Position numbers and translations under genes: made by a program. A DNA stretch of 64,000 bases from Niallia circulans (lineage in GTDB: Bacteria > Bacillota > Bacilli > Bacillales > Cytobacillaceae): positions 3,634,001-3,698,000 of the forward strand of contig NZ_RIBP01000004.1 in NCBI RefSeq assembly GCF_007273535.1. The letters run 5' to 3'. The notes under the pieces are model-generated. The model had not been told where the DNA came from, made no database searches, and was given only the letters and a program-made list of their open reading frames with translations. This document shows positions 9,448 to 20,623 of this stretch, in pieces; position 1 is the first letter of the stretch; each line of letters opens with the position of its first letter.

Positions 9448-10062
9448 ATGAAATTTAACGGTTTTAATCAAAATGATTTCGAAACATTTACAATAGATGG
9501 ATTGGAAGAAAGAATGGAAGCAATCCAAACTCGTATCCAGCCTAAATTCAAAGAAATTGGACAGGAGCTGACAGACAGCCTGTCTGCAAAAATCGGCAGT
9601 GAAATGCATCTCCATATTGCCAAGCACGCACGCCGCACTGTTAACCCGCCAAAAGATACTTGGCTTGCAATTGCAGGAAATAAACGCGGGTATAAGCAGC
9701 ATCCTCATTTTCAGTTAGGCTTATTTGATGATCATGTGTTTATATGGCTTGCTTATATTTATGAGCTACCGCACAAAAGCAGCATTGCAACTACTTTTTT
9801 AAAAAACATCGATCAGTTCTCCACTGATATTCCTAATGATTTCGTTGTATCAATGGATCATATGAAAAAAGAGTCCTCTCCTATTTCGGAAATTGACTTG
9901 GAGAAAACGTTAGTAAGGTTTAGAGATGTTAAGAAGGCAGAATTTCTTGTTGGAAAACAAATCGCTGCAAATGACCCAATATTAAAAGACGGACCAAGGT
10001 TTGCTGAATTGGTGGAAAGCACCTATGAAACATTGCTGCCATTTTATAAACTGTCCTTCTAA
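9448..10062 (+). CDS. yktB: YktB family protein (UPF0637/DUF1054)
   Basis: 204 residues with the DUF1054 pattern: an N-terminal NDFETFTIDGLEERM segment, HIAKHARRTVNPPKDTW near residue 55 and a GLFDDHVFIWLAYIYE segment near residue 90. Soluble, no signal peptide. No reaction is known for the family. The ATG follows an AAAGGAG that is rather far upstream (14 bases), so initiation may be modest. It is transcribed towards yktA and separated from it by a bidirectional terminator. Confidence 0.88.
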   Translation: MKFNGFNQNDFETFTIDGLEERMEAIQTRIQPKFKEIGQELTDSLSAKIGSEMHLHIAKHARRTVNPPKDTWLAIAGNKRGYKQHPHFQLGLFDDHVFIWLAYIYELPHKSSIATTFLKNIDQFSTDIPNDFVVSMDHMKKESSPISEIDLEKTLVRFRDVKKAEFLVGKQIAANDPILKDGPRFAELVESTYETLLPFYKLSF

Positions 10063-10063
10063 C

Positions 10064-10104
10064 GAAAAGAGGAAGAAAAACAATTTGTTTTTCTTCCTCT
10101 TTTC
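10064..10104. terminator. Bidirectional terminator between yktB and yktA
   Basis: GAAAAGAGGAAGAAAAACAA pairs almost perfectly with TTGTTTTTCTTCCTCTTTTC. It lies between two convergent genes. Confidence 0.85.
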
Positions 10105-10112
10105 ATTAGGCT

Positions 10113-10385
10113 TTAAGGCATTTTTATTTTTGCTCCAGCCTCTGCTTCCTTCGCCTTTTTTATAGTACGGTATGTAGAATAGCCGCTGCTTTCCTCAAAT
10201 TCATCACACACATTCTTCTCTTGCGCTTTACCTGGTACAATTTTTTTGAAAACCTTGTATTGCTCCATAAGTGCATCCTTTTCAATGCCCTTTTCATAAG
10301 CCAATTCTATACATTCAAAAAACTTTACGACGTCCACTATTTCTTCAGTTGTCCAATCAAGATCAATCGGGTATTGGTATTCCAT
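10113..10385 (-). CDS. yktA: YktA family protein (UPF0223)
   Basis: 90 residues beginning MEYQYPIDLDWTTEEIVDVV, the diagnostic UPF0223 start, with the FFECIELAYEKGI and FKKIVPGKAQEK segments. Soluble and helical; function unknown. It is divergent to speA, as in B. subtilis, where yktA, yktB and speA are also neighbours. Confidence 0.88.
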   Translation of the reverse strand: MEYQYPIDLDWTTEEIVDVVKFFECIELAYEKGIEKDALMEQYKVFKKIVPGKAQEKNVCDEFEESSGYSTYRTIKKAKEAEAGAKIKMP

Positions 10386-10798
10386 ATATACTCTCTCAAC
10401 TTTCTATAATAATTTACTGGTTCTTTGCCTTATTTTAGAGGAATGAAACTAAAATGTAAAATTCCTGTTTATTGTAAGTATTATCAATGCTTTATCAAGG
10501 AAAATAACCGTATTTTTTTGAGTCCATTTCCCCTACAAAACAAGAATTATTTGGGCATTATTTATAATTTATGAAATCCTTACAATAATTCTTCTCTTTA
10601 TAGTTAAAACTAATTGTATGCAAAAAAAATAAAAAGTGCTATAATTCTTTTGTTTTCTGATTTTAATAAGTTATATAGGGTAAAACCTAATATCCATTGT
10701 TTTTACAAACAGTGAAAAAAACTTCTATTTTTAGGAGGATCAAAATCCGTTATGAAAACGGCAAACAAAATACTAACTTAAAGAGGTGTGGTAATAAA
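10386..10798. other. Intergenic region upstream of speA with a possible leader ORF
   Basis: 412 bases between divergent yktA and speA. It contains AGGAGG at 10733-10738 followed 13 bases later by a nine-codon ORF (10752-10781, MKTANKILT). The stop codon of this ORF abuts the speA ribosome binding site, so it could be a leader peptide coupled to speA. The spacing is long, so this is uncertain. An imperfect inverted repeat AAGAATTATT/AATAATTCTT spans 10541-10593. Nothing else is recognised. Confidence 0.35.
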
Positions 10799-12268
10799 TT
10801 GTCACAATACGAAACACCGTTATACCACGGTTTATTGGAACATGCAAAAAAAAATCCTGTTCAGTTTCATATTCCTGGACATAAAAAAGGAAATGGAATG
10901 GATCCTGAGTTTAGAGAATTTATCGGGGAAAATGCTCTCTCCATCGATTTAATAAACATTGGTCCACTTGATGATCTTCATCAACCGAAAGGAATTATTA
11001 AACAAGCGCAAGAATTGGCAGCGGAAGCATTTGGTGCTGATTATACCTTTTTCTCGGTACAAGGAACCAGCGGCGCCATCATGACCATGATTATGAGCGT
11101 TTGTGGTCCAGGAGATAAAATAATCGTACCAAGAAATGTTCATAAATCTATTATGTCTGCCATTGTGTTTGCTGGTGCAATTCCAATATTCATCCACCCA
11201 GAAGTGGATAAAGAGCTTGGCATTTCGCATGGTATAACAGTGGAAGCTGTTCAGCATGCCCTAGATTTACATCCAGATGCAAAAGGTTTATTAGTGATAA
11301 ACCCTACTTACTTTGGCATTGCTGCAGACTTGAAAAAAATTGTGGACTTAGCACATTCTTATAATATACCAGTACTGGTCGATGAGGCTCATGGCGTTCA
11401 TATCCACTTCCATGAGGATCTTCCAATGTCAGCTATGCAGGCTGGTGCAGATATCGCTGCAACAAGTGTGCATAAGCTAGGCGGATCAATGACACAAAGC
11501 TCTATTCTGAATATGAGAGGCAATCTTGTTAATTATAAGCGTGTTCAAGCAATCATGAGCATGCTGACTACAACGAGCACATCATACTTATTGCTCGCAT
11601 CACTTGATGTGGCAAGAAAACGTTTAGCAACAGAAGGCAAAAAGCTTCTTGATAACACTATTGAGCTTGCGCAAACCATTCGCAGACGCGTAAATGACAT
11701 TGAACATCTATATTGCTTAGGCGAAGATATCGTTGGCTCCTCCATGGCCTATGACTTCGACCCGACAAAATTAGTTATTTCTGTTAAGGATTTAGGTTTG
11801 ACAGGTCATGCAGTGGAAGAATGGCTTCGTAAGCATTATAATATAGAAGTAGAGATGTCTGATTTATACAATATCCTTTGTATTGTAACACCTGGAGATA
11901 CAGAAAAAGAGGCAGATACACTTATACATGCTTTAGGAGACCTTGCTAAAGAATTTAAAGATAAAGCAGGCAAGGTGGAAGCACAAGTTATGCTCCCTAA
12001 TATTCCTTTGCTTGCCGTTACTCCACGCGACGCTTTTTATTCGGAAACGGAGCTTGTCGACTTTGATGATTCTGTCGGACGGGTTATCGCAGAATTTATC
12101 ATGGTATATCCTCCAGGAATACCGATTTTCATTCCTGGTGAGATTATTTCAGAGGACAATCTGGAATATATTCGCAAGAACATGGAAGCTGGACTTCCAG
12201 TGCAGGGACCTGAGGATTATGATTTCAAAAAACTGCGCGTCATAAAAGAACATAAAGCCATCCGCTAA
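10799..12268 (+). CDS. speA: Arginine decarboxylase-type PLP enzyme (Orn/Lys/Arg decarboxylase class I)
   Basis: 489 residues from the TTG at 10799, preceded by AGAGGTG; the protein then starts LSQYETPLYHGL, as B. subtilis SpeA does. Upstream in-frame codons look non-coding. The fold is aspartate-aminotransferase-like. The PLP lysine is Lys226 in TSVHKLGG, with HIPGHKKG near residue 25, DEAHGVH and SVQGTSGA as other signatures. In B. subtilis the orthologue converts arginine to agmatine for putrescine and spermidine synthesis; lysine decarboxylase activity cannot be excluded by sequence. A possible leader ORF precedes it. Confidence 0.9.
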   Translation: MSQYETPLYHGLLEHAKKNPVQFHIPGHKKGNGMDPEFREFIGENALSIDLINIGPLDDLHQPKGIIKQAQELAAEAFGADYTFFSVQGTSGAIMTMIMSVCGPGDKIIVPRNVHKSIMSAIVFAGAIPIFIHPEVDKELGISHGITVEAVQHALDLHPDAKGLLVINPTYFGIAADLKKIVDLAHSYNIPVLVDEAHGVHIHFHEDLPMSAMQAGADIAATSVHKLGGSMTQSSILNMRGNLVNYKRVQAIMSMLTTTSTSYLLLASLDVARKRLATEGKKLLDNTIELAQTIRRRVNDIEHLYCLGEDIVGSSMAYDFDPTKLVISVKDLGLTGHAVEEWLRKHYNIEVEMSDLYNILCIVTPGDTEKEADTLIHALGDLAKEFKDKAGKVEAQVMLPNIPLLAVTPRDAFYSETELVDFDDSVGRVIAEFIMVYPPGIPIFIPGEIISEDNLEYIRKNMEAGLPVQGPEDYDFKKLRVIKEHKAIR

Positions 12269-12286
12269 AAAGCTGCTGGCATAAAA

Positions 12287-12320
12287 GTGTACGGATGCTA
12301 CTAAAAAAGCATCCGTATAC
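12287..12320 (+). terminator. Hairpin downstream of speA
   Basis: GTGTACGGATGC and GCATCCGTATAC pair with one G-T mismatch around a 10-base loop. It is followed by GTTTGTT rather than a clean T-run, so termination may be partial and the next gene partly co-transcribed. Confidence 0.55.
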
Positions 12321-12360
12321 GTTTGTTATAAAGGAAGAAAATAGATAGGAGATTTATATA

Positions 12361-12723
12361 TTGAAGAGAGTTATATATGTTTTAATCATCAGTATAATTA
12401 TTAGCTTATGCTCCCCATTTGTCTTTCATAATTACTTAGAAAAAAAACCATTAGAACTGAAGGATACACTAACTTTCGGTGGCCCTATACCTTTTGCTGA
12501 ACAAAAGGTGCAATTACCTGAAAAGGATAATGAATATCCAGCTGAATTCAGCTTTACATCTCCTCTTGAAACGGAAACAAAGTTTCACATAATACCCTTC
12601 CTGTTTACATTACTCTGCTATTTCTTGTTAATATTCAGTGTTTATACTGTTGTAGCAAGCTATAGTAAAAAAGCAATTGATCGAAATGGTCGTAAAAAAG
12701 GAAAAAAAGACGACGAACTTTAA
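12361..12723 (+). CDS. Small membrane protein with two transmembrane segments, unknown function
   Basis: 120 residues from a TTG preceded by ATAGGAG. There is one N-terminal hydrophobic segment (residues about 5-22), an outer loop of about 50 residues containing GGPIPFAEQKVQLP, a second segment (about 80-100) and a very basic tail (KGKKDDEL end). This predicts a loop outside and both termini in the cytoplasm. I do not recognise the family. It follows speA in the same direction and has its own terminator. Confidence 0.6.
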   Translation: MKRVIYVLIISIIISLCSPFVFHNYLEKKPLELKDTLTFGGPIPFAEQKVQLPEKDNEYPAEFSFTSPLETETKFHIIPFLFTLLCYFLLIFSVYTVVASYSKKAIDRNGRKKGKKDDEL

Positions 12724-12813
12724 CTAATAAATGTAGCTATACTAAAACTGATAAAAAAGGATTTATATATTAATCCTCTACTCATTACATCTGTAGTTTG
12801 ATAAGAATTAAAT

Positions 12814-12863
12814 TATTATGCGGATTTCTAGAAACTTTCGCATAATAGTTTGGTTTTTTTTTA
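12814..12863 (+). terminator. Terminator of the two-segment membrane protein gene
   Basis: ATTATGCG pairs with CGCATAAT around an inner TTCTAGAA palindrome. A long T-run follows (GGTTTTTTTTT). Confidence 0.7.
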
Positions 12864-12910
12864 TGTGCTGGTTTAAGTTAATGAAGATAAAACATTAGTG
12901 GAATAAGTTA

Positions 12911-12966
12911 GAGGATATTCGACTCTGCAGGAACAAAAAGAAAGCAAGAGTAGAGCGCAATGAAAT
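12911..12966 (+). repeat. Relic of a dispersed intergenic repeat
   Basis: The end GAGCGCAATGAAA and the start TCGACTCTGCAGGAAC correspond, in reverse orientation, to the core of the element at 43511-43600, with the middle decayed. The gap 12724-13095 holds this relic and the terminator; I see no gene in it. Confidence 0.4.
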
Positions 12967-13095
12967 TAAAGTATCGATTATAGTCTATTGATTGGTTAAG
13001 TTTGATATACAGAAGGATTAAACAGCCATAGTGACTCTTATACAGCTCTTAATTAGAACTTAAATAGAATCCCTTCACCTCTTCCTATTCTCCCC

Positions 13096-13341
13096 TTAAA
13101 CAACCGCTATGATGGTCATTATCATTTGAAAGGAACCATAAATGGAAAGGCTTATTGCTGTCGCAAGCATCGTTTTCCTTTGAGACCTTATAACATAATT
13201 ACCTAGGATAACAGCCAAATACAAAAAAACACCAAACATTACTAACTTATAAACGAAAAGATCATGTTCAGACAGCCATTCAATGATTGAATATCCACTC
13301 CATAGCATCAACTGTAAAAGAATCGTCGTATAAATCTTCAA
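13096..13341 (-). CDS. Small membrane protein with two to three transmembrane segments
   Basis: 81 residues from the TTG at 13341, which has AAGGTGG 8 bases upstream; the longer reading from 13362 would include that ribosome binding site in the coding sequence. Hydrophobic segments are at about residues 4-20, 28-46 and 58-78, separated by a basic RSQRKT loop. No motif is recognised and no function can be offered. It is convergent with the gene at 12361 and upstream of the pdh terminator. Confidence 0.55.
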   Translation of the reverse strand: MKIYTTILLQLMLWSGYSIIEWLSEHDLFVYKLVMFGVFLYLAVILGNYVIRSQRKTMLATAISLSIYGSFQMIMTIIAVV

Positions 13342-13511
13342 GGAAAACACCACCTTTTCCATTTTTTCATGTAACCAATCATATAACTATATTTTATGCA
13401 TGTCCTACTTAATCATTCCGTAATTAAGTGAGTATCGTCTTACTTCCATTATAGAATTCCCATAAAACCTTATTCCATCCACTTTAGGCAAATGAAGAAT
13501 ACGTAGAAAAT

Positions 13512-13544
13512 AAAAAAACCTCTCTTTAACAAGAGAGGTTTTTT
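13512..13544 (-). terminator. Terminator of the pdh operon
   Basis: AAAAAACCTCTC and GAGAGGTTTTTT flank a short loop, 7 bases from the pdhD stop. Confidence 0.9.
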
Positions 13545-13550
13545 CTAATA

Positions 13551-14960
13551 TTACTTAATGATGTGAATTGGGCTACCAATTGCAACTTCAGCAGCTTCCA
13601 TCGTGATCTCTCCCAAAGTTGGGTGAGCGTGGATAGTCATTGCTAGGTCTTCAGCAGTCATACCTGCTTCAATTGCCAAGCCAAGTTCAGCGATCATGTC
13701 AGAAGCGTTAGCTCCAGCGATTTGAGCACCGATTACTAAGCCATCCTCTTTACGAGTAACAAGCTTCATGAAACCTTCGCTTTGGTTAAGTGCAAGTGCA
13801 CGACCGTTAGCAGCGAATGGGAATTTAGCAGCTGTAACTGCGATTCCAGCTTCTTTAGCAGAAGCTTCTGTATGTCCAACTGTAGCCAATTCTGGCTCAG
13901 CGAATACAACAGCAGGAATTCCAAGATAATCGATTTCAGAATTGTGGCCACCGATAACTTCTGCAGCAATTTTACCTTCGTAAGAAGCTTTGTGTGCAAG
14001 TGGTGGTCCTTCAATGATATCACCGATTGCAAAGATATTGCTTACAGTAGTTCTGCATTGCTTATCAGTTTTGATAAGTCCGCGTTCAGCAAGCTCAATT
14101 CCTACTTGCTCAAGACCAAGTTCGTCTGTGTTTGGTTTTCTTCCAACCATTACGAATACATAGTCAGCTTCGATCTTTTGTTCTTGACCTTTTGCTTCAT
14201 ATGTTACAGTAACGCCAGTGTCAGTTTCTACGACACCTTTAGCCATTGCTTTTGTAATGATCTCCGCACCTTTTTTCTTCAAGTTGCGTACTACCAATGA
14301 AGACATTTGCTTTTCGAAACCGTTAAGGATATCGTCAGCACCTTCAAGGATAGTTACTTGAGTTCCAAAGCTTGCGTATGCTCCACCAAGCTCAGTACCT
14401 ACATAGCCTCCACCGATAACAACGATTTTCTCTGGAATTTCTTGAAGAGCAAGTGCACCAGTAGAATCAAGAACACGTTTAGAGTATTTGAATGCAGGAA
14501 TTTCAATTGGACGAGATCCAGTTGCAATAATTGCATTTTTGAAAGTGTAAGTTTGAGATGACTTATCATCCATAACTTTAAGTGTGTTAGCATCAACGAA
14601 GTATGCTTCGCCATAAGCGATGTCAACTTTATTTCCTTTAAGAAGACCTTCTACACCGCCAGTAAGCTTATTAACAACACTTGCTTTCCACTCTTGAACT
14701 TTTGAGAAATCTACTTTTACATTTTCAGCAGTAATCCCAATATCGTCAGAATGCTTAGCAGTCTCAAAACGATGACCTGCTGTGATTAATGCTTTAGATG
14801 GGATACAGCCTACGTTTAAGCAAACTCCGCCCAATACATTTTTCTCAACGATTGTTACTTTTTGTCCTAGTTGTGCTGCACGAATTGCCGCTACATAACC
14901 ACCAGGGCCTGCACCAATGACTATAGTATCTGTTTCAATAGGAAAATCTCCAACTACCAT
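13551..14960 (-). CDS. pdhD: Dihydrolipoyl dehydrogenase E3 of pyruvate dehydrogenase
   Basis: 469 residues. FAD-binding [10 protein letters not shown] is at the N-terminus, the redox-active disulphide is in [13 protein letters not shown], the NAD site is [17 protein letters not shown], and the His-Glu active-site region HAHPTLGE is near the C-terminus. E3 reoxidises dihydrolipoamide and reduces NAD+; it may be shared with other 2-oxoacid dehydrogenases. GGAGG precedes the ATG. It lies 4 bases after pdhC as the last gene of the operon. Confidence 0.97.
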   Translation of the reverse strand: MVVGDFPIETDTIVIGAGPGGYVAAIRAAQLGQKVTIVEKNVLGGVCLNVGCIPSKALITAGHRFETAKHSDDIGITAENVKVDFSKVQEWKASVVNKLTGGVEGLLKGNKVDIAYGEAYFVDANTLKVMDDKSSQTYTFKNAIIATGSRPIEIPAFKYSKRVLDSTGALALQEIPEKIVVIGGGYVGTELGGAYASFGTQVTILEGADDILNGFEKQMSSLVVRNLKKKGAEIITKAMAKGVVETDTGVTVTYEAKGQEQKIEADYVFVMVGRKPNTDELGLEQVGIELAERGLIKTDKQCRTTVSNIFAIGDIIEGPPLAHKASYEGKIAAEVIGGHNSEIDYLGIPAVVFAEPELATVGHTEASAKEAGIAVTAAKFPFAANGRALALNQSEGFMKLVTRKEDGLVIGAQIAGANASDMIAELGLAIEAGMTAEDLAMTIHAHPTLGEITMEAAEVAIGSPIHIIK

Positions 14961-14964
14961 GTTT

Positions 14965-16284
14965 TTACGCCTCCATTAACAATAGTTCTGGATCGTTCAA
15001 CAAACGCTTAATGTGATTCATTGCATTTTGAGCAGTAGCTCCATCGATCATGCGGTGATCGAAGCTTAGAGAAAGAGCTAATACTGGAGCAGCAACGATT
15101 TCGCCGTCTTTAACGATCGCTTTTTCTGCAATACGTCCAATTCCAAGGATAGCCACTTCTGGGTGGTTAATAACTGGAGTGAACCATTGTCCGCCAGCTG
15201 ATCCAATGTTTGAAATTGTGCAAGAAGCACCTTTCATTTCAGTTGGAGCTAGTTTACCGTCTCTAGCTTTACCAGCAAGTTCATTGATTTCGTTAGAAAT
15301 ATTGAAAATTCCTTTACGATCAGCATTTTTAACAACAGGAACTAGAAGTCCTTTTTCAGTATCAGCAGCGATACCGATGTTGTAGTAGTGCTTATGAACG
15401 ATTTCACTTGTAGCATCATCTAAAGAAGTGTTAAGTGCTGGGAATTCTTTTAATGCGCTTGTCAATGCTTTAACAACATATGGCAAGAACGTTAACTTAA
15501 TGCCTTTAGCAGCAGCAACTTCTTTATATTTCTTACGGTGAGCAACAAGGTTTGAAACTTCTACTTCATCCATAAGTGTTACGTGTGGAGCTGTATGCTT
15601 AGAGTTAACCATCGCTTTAGCGATTGCTTTTCTGATACCGCTCATTTTCTCGCGAGTTTCTGGGAAGTCGCCTTCTGGAATCGCAAGTGGTTTTGGTGCT
15701 TCTTGTTCTGCAGCTGGAGTAGCTTCAGCAGCTTCTGTTGCAGCAGGTGCCGCAGCTCCACCGTTCAAGAATGCATCGATATCTTCTTTTGAGATACGAC
15801 CGTTTTTGCCAGTACCAGATACTGTGCGGATGTCCACACCTTTATCACGAGCATATTTACGTACAGATGGCATTGCGATAATACGTCTGCTTGGATCCAC
15901 TTCTTCTGCAGCTGCAGGAGTTTGAACAGGTTCTTTAGCAACCGCATCGCCAGCTTCTGCTGTGCCTTGTACTTGTGCTTCTGTTTTAGCTTCTTCTTTA
16001 GGAGCGTCATGACCATGGTCGCCCTTAAATTGAATATCCTCGTAGCCAGGAGCGTCAAAAGTGATTAGGATATCACCAACAACTGCTACTGTACCTTCTT
16101 CTACAAGAACTTCTTCAACTGTACCGTCAACTGGAGACGGAATTTCTACTACTGCTTTATCGTTTTGTACTTCACACAAAACGTCGTCTTCTTGAACTTT
16201 ATCGCCTGGTTTAACAAACCATTTTACGATTTCACCTTCGTGGATACCTTCACCGATATCCGGTAATCTGAATTGAAAAGACAA
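14965..16284 (-). CDS. pdhC: Dihydrolipoyl acetyltransferase E2 of pyruvate dehydrogenase
   Basis: 439 residues: a single N-terminal lipoyl domain (lipoylated Lys43 in QNDKAVVE), an Ala/Glu/Pro-rich linker, an E1/E3-binding domain at about 130-170 ([14 protein letters not shown]), a second Ala/Pro linker and the catalytic acyltransferase domain with [10 protein letters not shown] near the C-terminus. E2 forms the core of the complex and transfers the acetyl group to CoA. The single lipoyl domain is typical of Bacillus. Confidence 0.97.
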   Translation of the reverse strand: MSFQFRLPDIGEGIHEGEIVKWFVKPGDKVQEDDVLCEVQNDKAVVEIPSPVDGTVEEVLVEEGTVAVVGDILITFDAPGYEDIQFKGDHGHDAPKEEAKTEAQVQGTAEAGDAVAKEPVQTPAAAEEVDPSRRIIAMPSVRKYARDKGVDIRTVSGTGKNGRISKEDIDAFLNGGAAAPAATEAAEATPAAEQEAPKPLAIPEGDFPETREKMSGIRKAIAKAMVNSKHTAPHVTLMDEVEVSNLVAHRKKYKEVAAAKGIKLTFLPYVVKALTSALKEFPALNTSLDDATSEIVHKHYYNIGIAADTEKGLLVPVVKNADRKGIFNISNEINELAGKARDGKLAPTEMKGASCTISNIGSAGGQWFTPVINHPEVAILGIGRIAEKAIVKDGEIVAAPVLALSLSFDHRMIDGATAQNAMNHIKRLLNDPELLLMEA

Positions 16285-16352
16285 AGTAATTCAACCTCCT
16301 ACATTTCCATTATTTCGTTGCTTTTTATTATCCCTGACTAATAACTACTTTA

Positions 16353-17330
16353 TTAGAAAGTAAGGACTTTTTTAGCTGTTTCAATGATATCTTTGTAATT
16401 TGGAAGCCAAATGTTCTCAGCTTGTGTAAATGCATAAACAGTATCAGGAGCAGCTACACGCAATACAGGAGCTTCTAGGCTAAGAATAGCGCGCTCGTTG
16501 ATTTCTGCGATAACATTTGCAGCGATACCTGCTTGTCTTTGTGCCTCTTGAACAACAACAGCTCTTCCTGTTTTTTCAACAGAAGCAACGATTGTTTCAA
16601 CATCCAATGGGCTGATTGTACGCAAGTCAACAACTTCTACAGAGTATCCTTCTTTTTCTAACTCTTCAGCAGCTTTGATTGATTCGTGAACCATTGCACC
16701 GTAAGCAATCAATGAAAGGTCTTTACCTTCACGTTTAACATCTGCTTTACCGATTTCGATTGTGTACGCTTCTTCAGGTACCTCTTCACGGAATGAACGG
16801 TATAATTTCAAATGCTCAAGGAATACAACTGGGTCATTGTCTCTGATTGCAGCAATCAATAGACCTTTTGCATCGTAAGGTGTTGATGGAACAACAACTT
16901 TCAAACCAGGTTGAGTTGTTACAAGTGCTTCTAAGCTGTCAGAGTGAAGCTCAGGAGTATGAACGCCGCCACCGAATGGAGAACGGATTGTAACTGGTGA
17001 GTTGTAACGTCCACCTGAACGGTAACGCATACGCGCCATTTGTCCGTTAATGCTGTCCATTACTTCGTAAACGAAACCAAAGAATTGGATTTCTGGAACT
17101 GGACGGAAGCCTTGAAGTCCAAGACCTACTGCCAAACCACCAATACCTGATTCAGCTAACGGAGTATCGAATACACGATCTTCACCGAATTCTTTTTGAA
17201 GTCCTTCCGTTGCACGGAATACACCGCCGTTAACACCAACGTCTTCACCGAATACTAAAACGTTCGGATCATTACGTAATTCTGTGCGTAACGCATCAGT
17301 GATTGCTTGGATCATTGTCATTTGCGCCAT
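16353..17330 (-). CDS. pdhB: Pyruvate dehydrogenase E1 component beta subunit
   Basis: 325 residues, transketolase-like pyrimidine-binding domain ([17 protein letters not shown] near residue 30) followed by the transketolase C-terminal domain. Starts [18 protein letters not shown], as in B. subtilis. With PdhA it forms the TPP-dependent E1 heterotetramer that decarboxylates pyruvate. It begins 3 bases after the pdhA stop codon, so the two are translationally linked. A longer gap of 68 bases separates it from pdhC. Confidence 0.97.
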   Translation of the reverse strand: MAQMTMIQAITDALRTELRNDPNVLVFGEDVGVNGGVFRATEGLQKEFGEDRVFDTPLAESGIGGLAVGLGLQGFRPVPEIQFFGFVYEVMDSINGQMARMRYRSGGRYNSPVTIRSPFGGGVHTPELHSDSLEALVTTQPGLKVVVPSTPYDAKGLLIAAIRDNDPVVFLEHLKLYRSFREEVPEEAYTIEIGKADVKREGKDLSLIAYGAMVHESIKAAEELEKEGYSVEVVDLRTISPLDVETIVASVEKTGRAVVVQEAQRQAGIAANVIAEINERAILSLEAPVLRVAAPDTVYAFTQAENIWLPNYKDIIETAKKVLTF

Positions 17331-17333
17331 GGC

Positions 17334-18515
<1,182 letters not shown>

Positions 18516-18544
18516 TCATGGTAATAAGTGTGTTGTATCTAGTT

Positions 18545-18558
18545 AGACAGCGCTTTCT
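18545..18558. promoter_or_regulatory. Possible CcpA (cre-like) site upstream of pdhA
   Basis: AGACAGCGCTTTCT is a near-perfect dyad centred on GCGC and matches about 11 of 14 positions of the cre form TGAAAGCGCTTTCA when read on the minus strand. It lies about 95 bases upstream of the pdhA start. From here to 18940 I see only AT-rich sequence with no gene. Confidence 0.3.
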
Positions 18559-18940
18559 AGTCTATCATCCACACTTTTTTAGCAACCTAAAAAAAACCAT
18601 ACTTATACAGTTTTCCACAAAAACCGCTAGAAAAAACGTCTTTATAAATAATTCGGTATCCGTATGTTCTGTATCAATAAGTACGATAAGATATATTAAT
18701 ACAACTTTTTAATACATGTATAAGTTTAATATACATAATTATTATCCGTCAATCTTAAAGTACTATGTTTTTTGTGTATTTTTTTATTTTTGTAAAAAAA
18801 ATTTAAACAAACTGTATTATCAGCTGTTTTATATCTGTACTATAAAAATATCACTAACGGAAACTGTATTATAATATCAACTTTATTTTCCAGCTTAAAA
18901 TTTTGTCGAAAGTAACTTGTAAAAACGTATGTACATAAAA

Positions 18941-19023
18941 AGCGCCCTAGTGTAATGATTGCCCATATAGACAAATGAATATACATCATTTGTCCTTTGA
19001 GACAGCCATATCACTCGGACGCT
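18941..19023 (-). terminator. Branched terminator downstream of ykyA
   Basis: On the minus strand AGCGTCCGAGTG pairs with CACTAGGGCGCT, which is followed by TTTTTATG. The region between the arms holds a second perfect 9-base-pair hairpin (GACAAATGA/TCATTTGTC, 18970-18994). The stem starts 8 bases beyond the ykyA stop. It is unusually large for a simple terminator. Confidence 0.6.
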
Positions 19024-19030
19024 GAATAAT

Positions 19031-19720
19031 TTATTTCGCCTGTTTATCTTCCACTTTAACTTCCACACCAGCTTTTTCGTAGAAATCAATTTTCAAGTCA
19101 TTGTATTGCTTCGTTAATTTATTGAATTCTTCATTATTATCGAGCACCTTCTGGTAAACCTCGTTGATCTTTTGAATTTGTTCTTCTAAAGCATCTATCT
19201 TTACATCCTTGTTTTTAAACATCTCATAAAGCTCATTATCATACTTCAAACCAGTCGTATAATTAGCATATAGTTTGTCATGAACCTTATACCTGTCCAT
19301 CATTACATCGTATAGTTTTTCAGCTTGGCTTTTTAGATCTTTTTCATCCTCGCCGTCCATATCTTCCATAATTGGTTTCACTTTCTCAAATGCTTCCTTT
19401 GATTTTTGAATGCTTTCTTCTTCTTTATCTATATATTCCTTCCTTTTGGCAACAGAGGCAAGCGCTTCATCGGACAGAGTTTTTATTTCATCCATTTTCT
19501 CAAGTCCTAAGGAAATAATTTTAGCATATATCTCTTGTTCGTTTTTTTCTAATTTAACTAGCGGATCCTGCTGTTTTTCGAACTCACTTTCTAATTCTAC
19601 TACATCCTCTAGCCTATCATGCATCTTTTCCCCTGATGACTCAAAGCCCTTGCAAGCGGACAAGCTGGTTATAATTAAAATGATAAGTACTGTTGCTGCC
19701 AGTCTTTTCGCTATTTTCAA
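19031..19720 (-). CDS. ykyA: YkyA family lipoprotein with coiled-coil domain
   Basis: 229 residues from the TTG at 19720, which has GAGGAGG at ideal spacing; the in-frame codons upstream contain that ribosome binding site. A signal peptide ends in the lipobox LSAC, so it is anchored to the outer face of the membrane. The rest is almost wholly helical and charged (heptad-like E/K/L pattern from about 30 to 215), the putative cell-wall-binding lipoprotein family. It lies between pdhA and def as in B. subtilis. No enzymatic motif. Confidence 0.85.
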   Translation of the reverse strand: MKIAKRLAATVLIILIITSLSACKGFESSGEKMHDRLEDVVELESEFEKQQDPLVKLEKNEQEIYAKIISLGLEKMDEIKTLSDEALASVAKRKEYIDKEEESIQKSKEAFEKVKPIMEDMDGEDEKDLKSQAEKLYDVMMDRYKVHDKLYANYTTGLKYDNELYEMFKNKDVKIDALEEQIQKINEVYQKVLDNNEEFNKLTKQYNDLKIDFYEKAGVEVKVEDKQAK

Positions 19721-20018
19721 TGATATCCTCCTCACTCTCTCTTCTAAATCCCTTAAATCTATTGTTGTTTTGTCGTATTTTCGGTAGACCTACTCTATTC
19801 TGCCATTTGTGAAACAAGTGAGCAAATTCTACTTGCACCACAAATACTATGTCTATTAAAAGTTATTCACAATTCTTCTTTTATATTACTAATTCTAGCA
19901 TTTTATTTTTCCACTATTGTTTTTAGAAGACAGGCTGAGGATTAACTTTTTATAATTTGTCTGTTAGACTTAGTATCGTATTTAATCATAATGTAGAAGC
20001 AAAAAGGAAGTGATCTGT

Positions 20019-20573
20019 TTGATAACGATGAAGGACATCATTCGCGACGGTCATCCGACATTACGTAAAGTAGCGGAAGAGGTTTCCATTCCTGCAAGCA
20101 AGGAAGACAAACAAATATTAGAAGGCATGATGGAATATTTAATAAACAGCCAAGATCCGGAAAAAGCGGAAAAATATGAGCTTAGAGGCGGAGTGGGATT
20201 GGCAGCACCACAAATTAATGTACAAAAGCGTATGATTGCTGTCCATGCAAAGGACGAAAACGGCAAGCAATTCAGCTACGCATTGTTCAACCCTAAAATC
20301 ATCAGTCATTCCATTGAAAAATCTTATTTGACTGGCGGGGAAGGCTGTTTGTCAGTTGATGAAGCAATACCTGGTTTTGTACCAAGAAATGCAAGAATCA
20401 CTGTTAAAGGCATTGATCTTGACAACAATGAAGTAAAGCTAAGACTCAAAGGGCTAATGGCTATCATTTTCCAGCATGAAATTGACCATCTGAATGGTGT
20501 CATGTTCTATGATCATATTAATACTGAAGCACCATATACACCTGTTGAAAATGCCATACCTATTGATAGATGA
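20019..20573 (+). CDS. def: Peptide deformylase
   Basis: 184 residues from the TTG at 20019 (AGGAAG lies 9 bases upstream), giving MITMKDIIRDGHPTLR, like B. subtilis DefB/YkrB in start and length. All three motifs are present: GVGLAAPQ, EGCLS and QHEIDH (metal-binding Cys and two His plus catalytic Glu). The long insert between the first two motifs marks a type 2 (Gram-positive) deformylase. It removes the formyl group from nascent proteins. Monocistronic, with its own terminator. Confidence 0.95.
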   Translation: MITMKDIIRDGHPTLRKVAEEVSIPASKEDKQILEGMMEYLINSQDPEKAEKYELRGGVGLAAPQINVQKRMIAVHAKDENGKQFSYALFNPKIISHSIEKSYLTGGEGCLSVDEAIPGFVPRNARITVKGIDLDNNEVKLRLKGLMAIIFQHEIDHLNGVMFYDHINTEAPYTPVENAIPIDR

Positions 20574-20581
20574 TACGTTTT

Positions 20582-20623
20582 AAAAAAACCCGAACTTCTT
20601 ATGTGAAAAGTTCGGGTTTTTGT
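20582..20623 (+). terminator. Terminator of def
   Basis: AAAACCCGAACTT and AAGTTCGGGTTTTT flank a short loop, 10 bases after the stop. Confidence 0.92.

Noticed and set aside
10697..10798. N-terminal extension of SpeA by 34 residues
   Set aside because: The extension has no family likeness, and the TTG at 10799 has a good ribosome binding site and gives the standard start.
18918..18935. cre site TGTAAAAACGTATGTACA
   Set aside because: The arms are symmetric but the spacing is several bases too long for CcpA.
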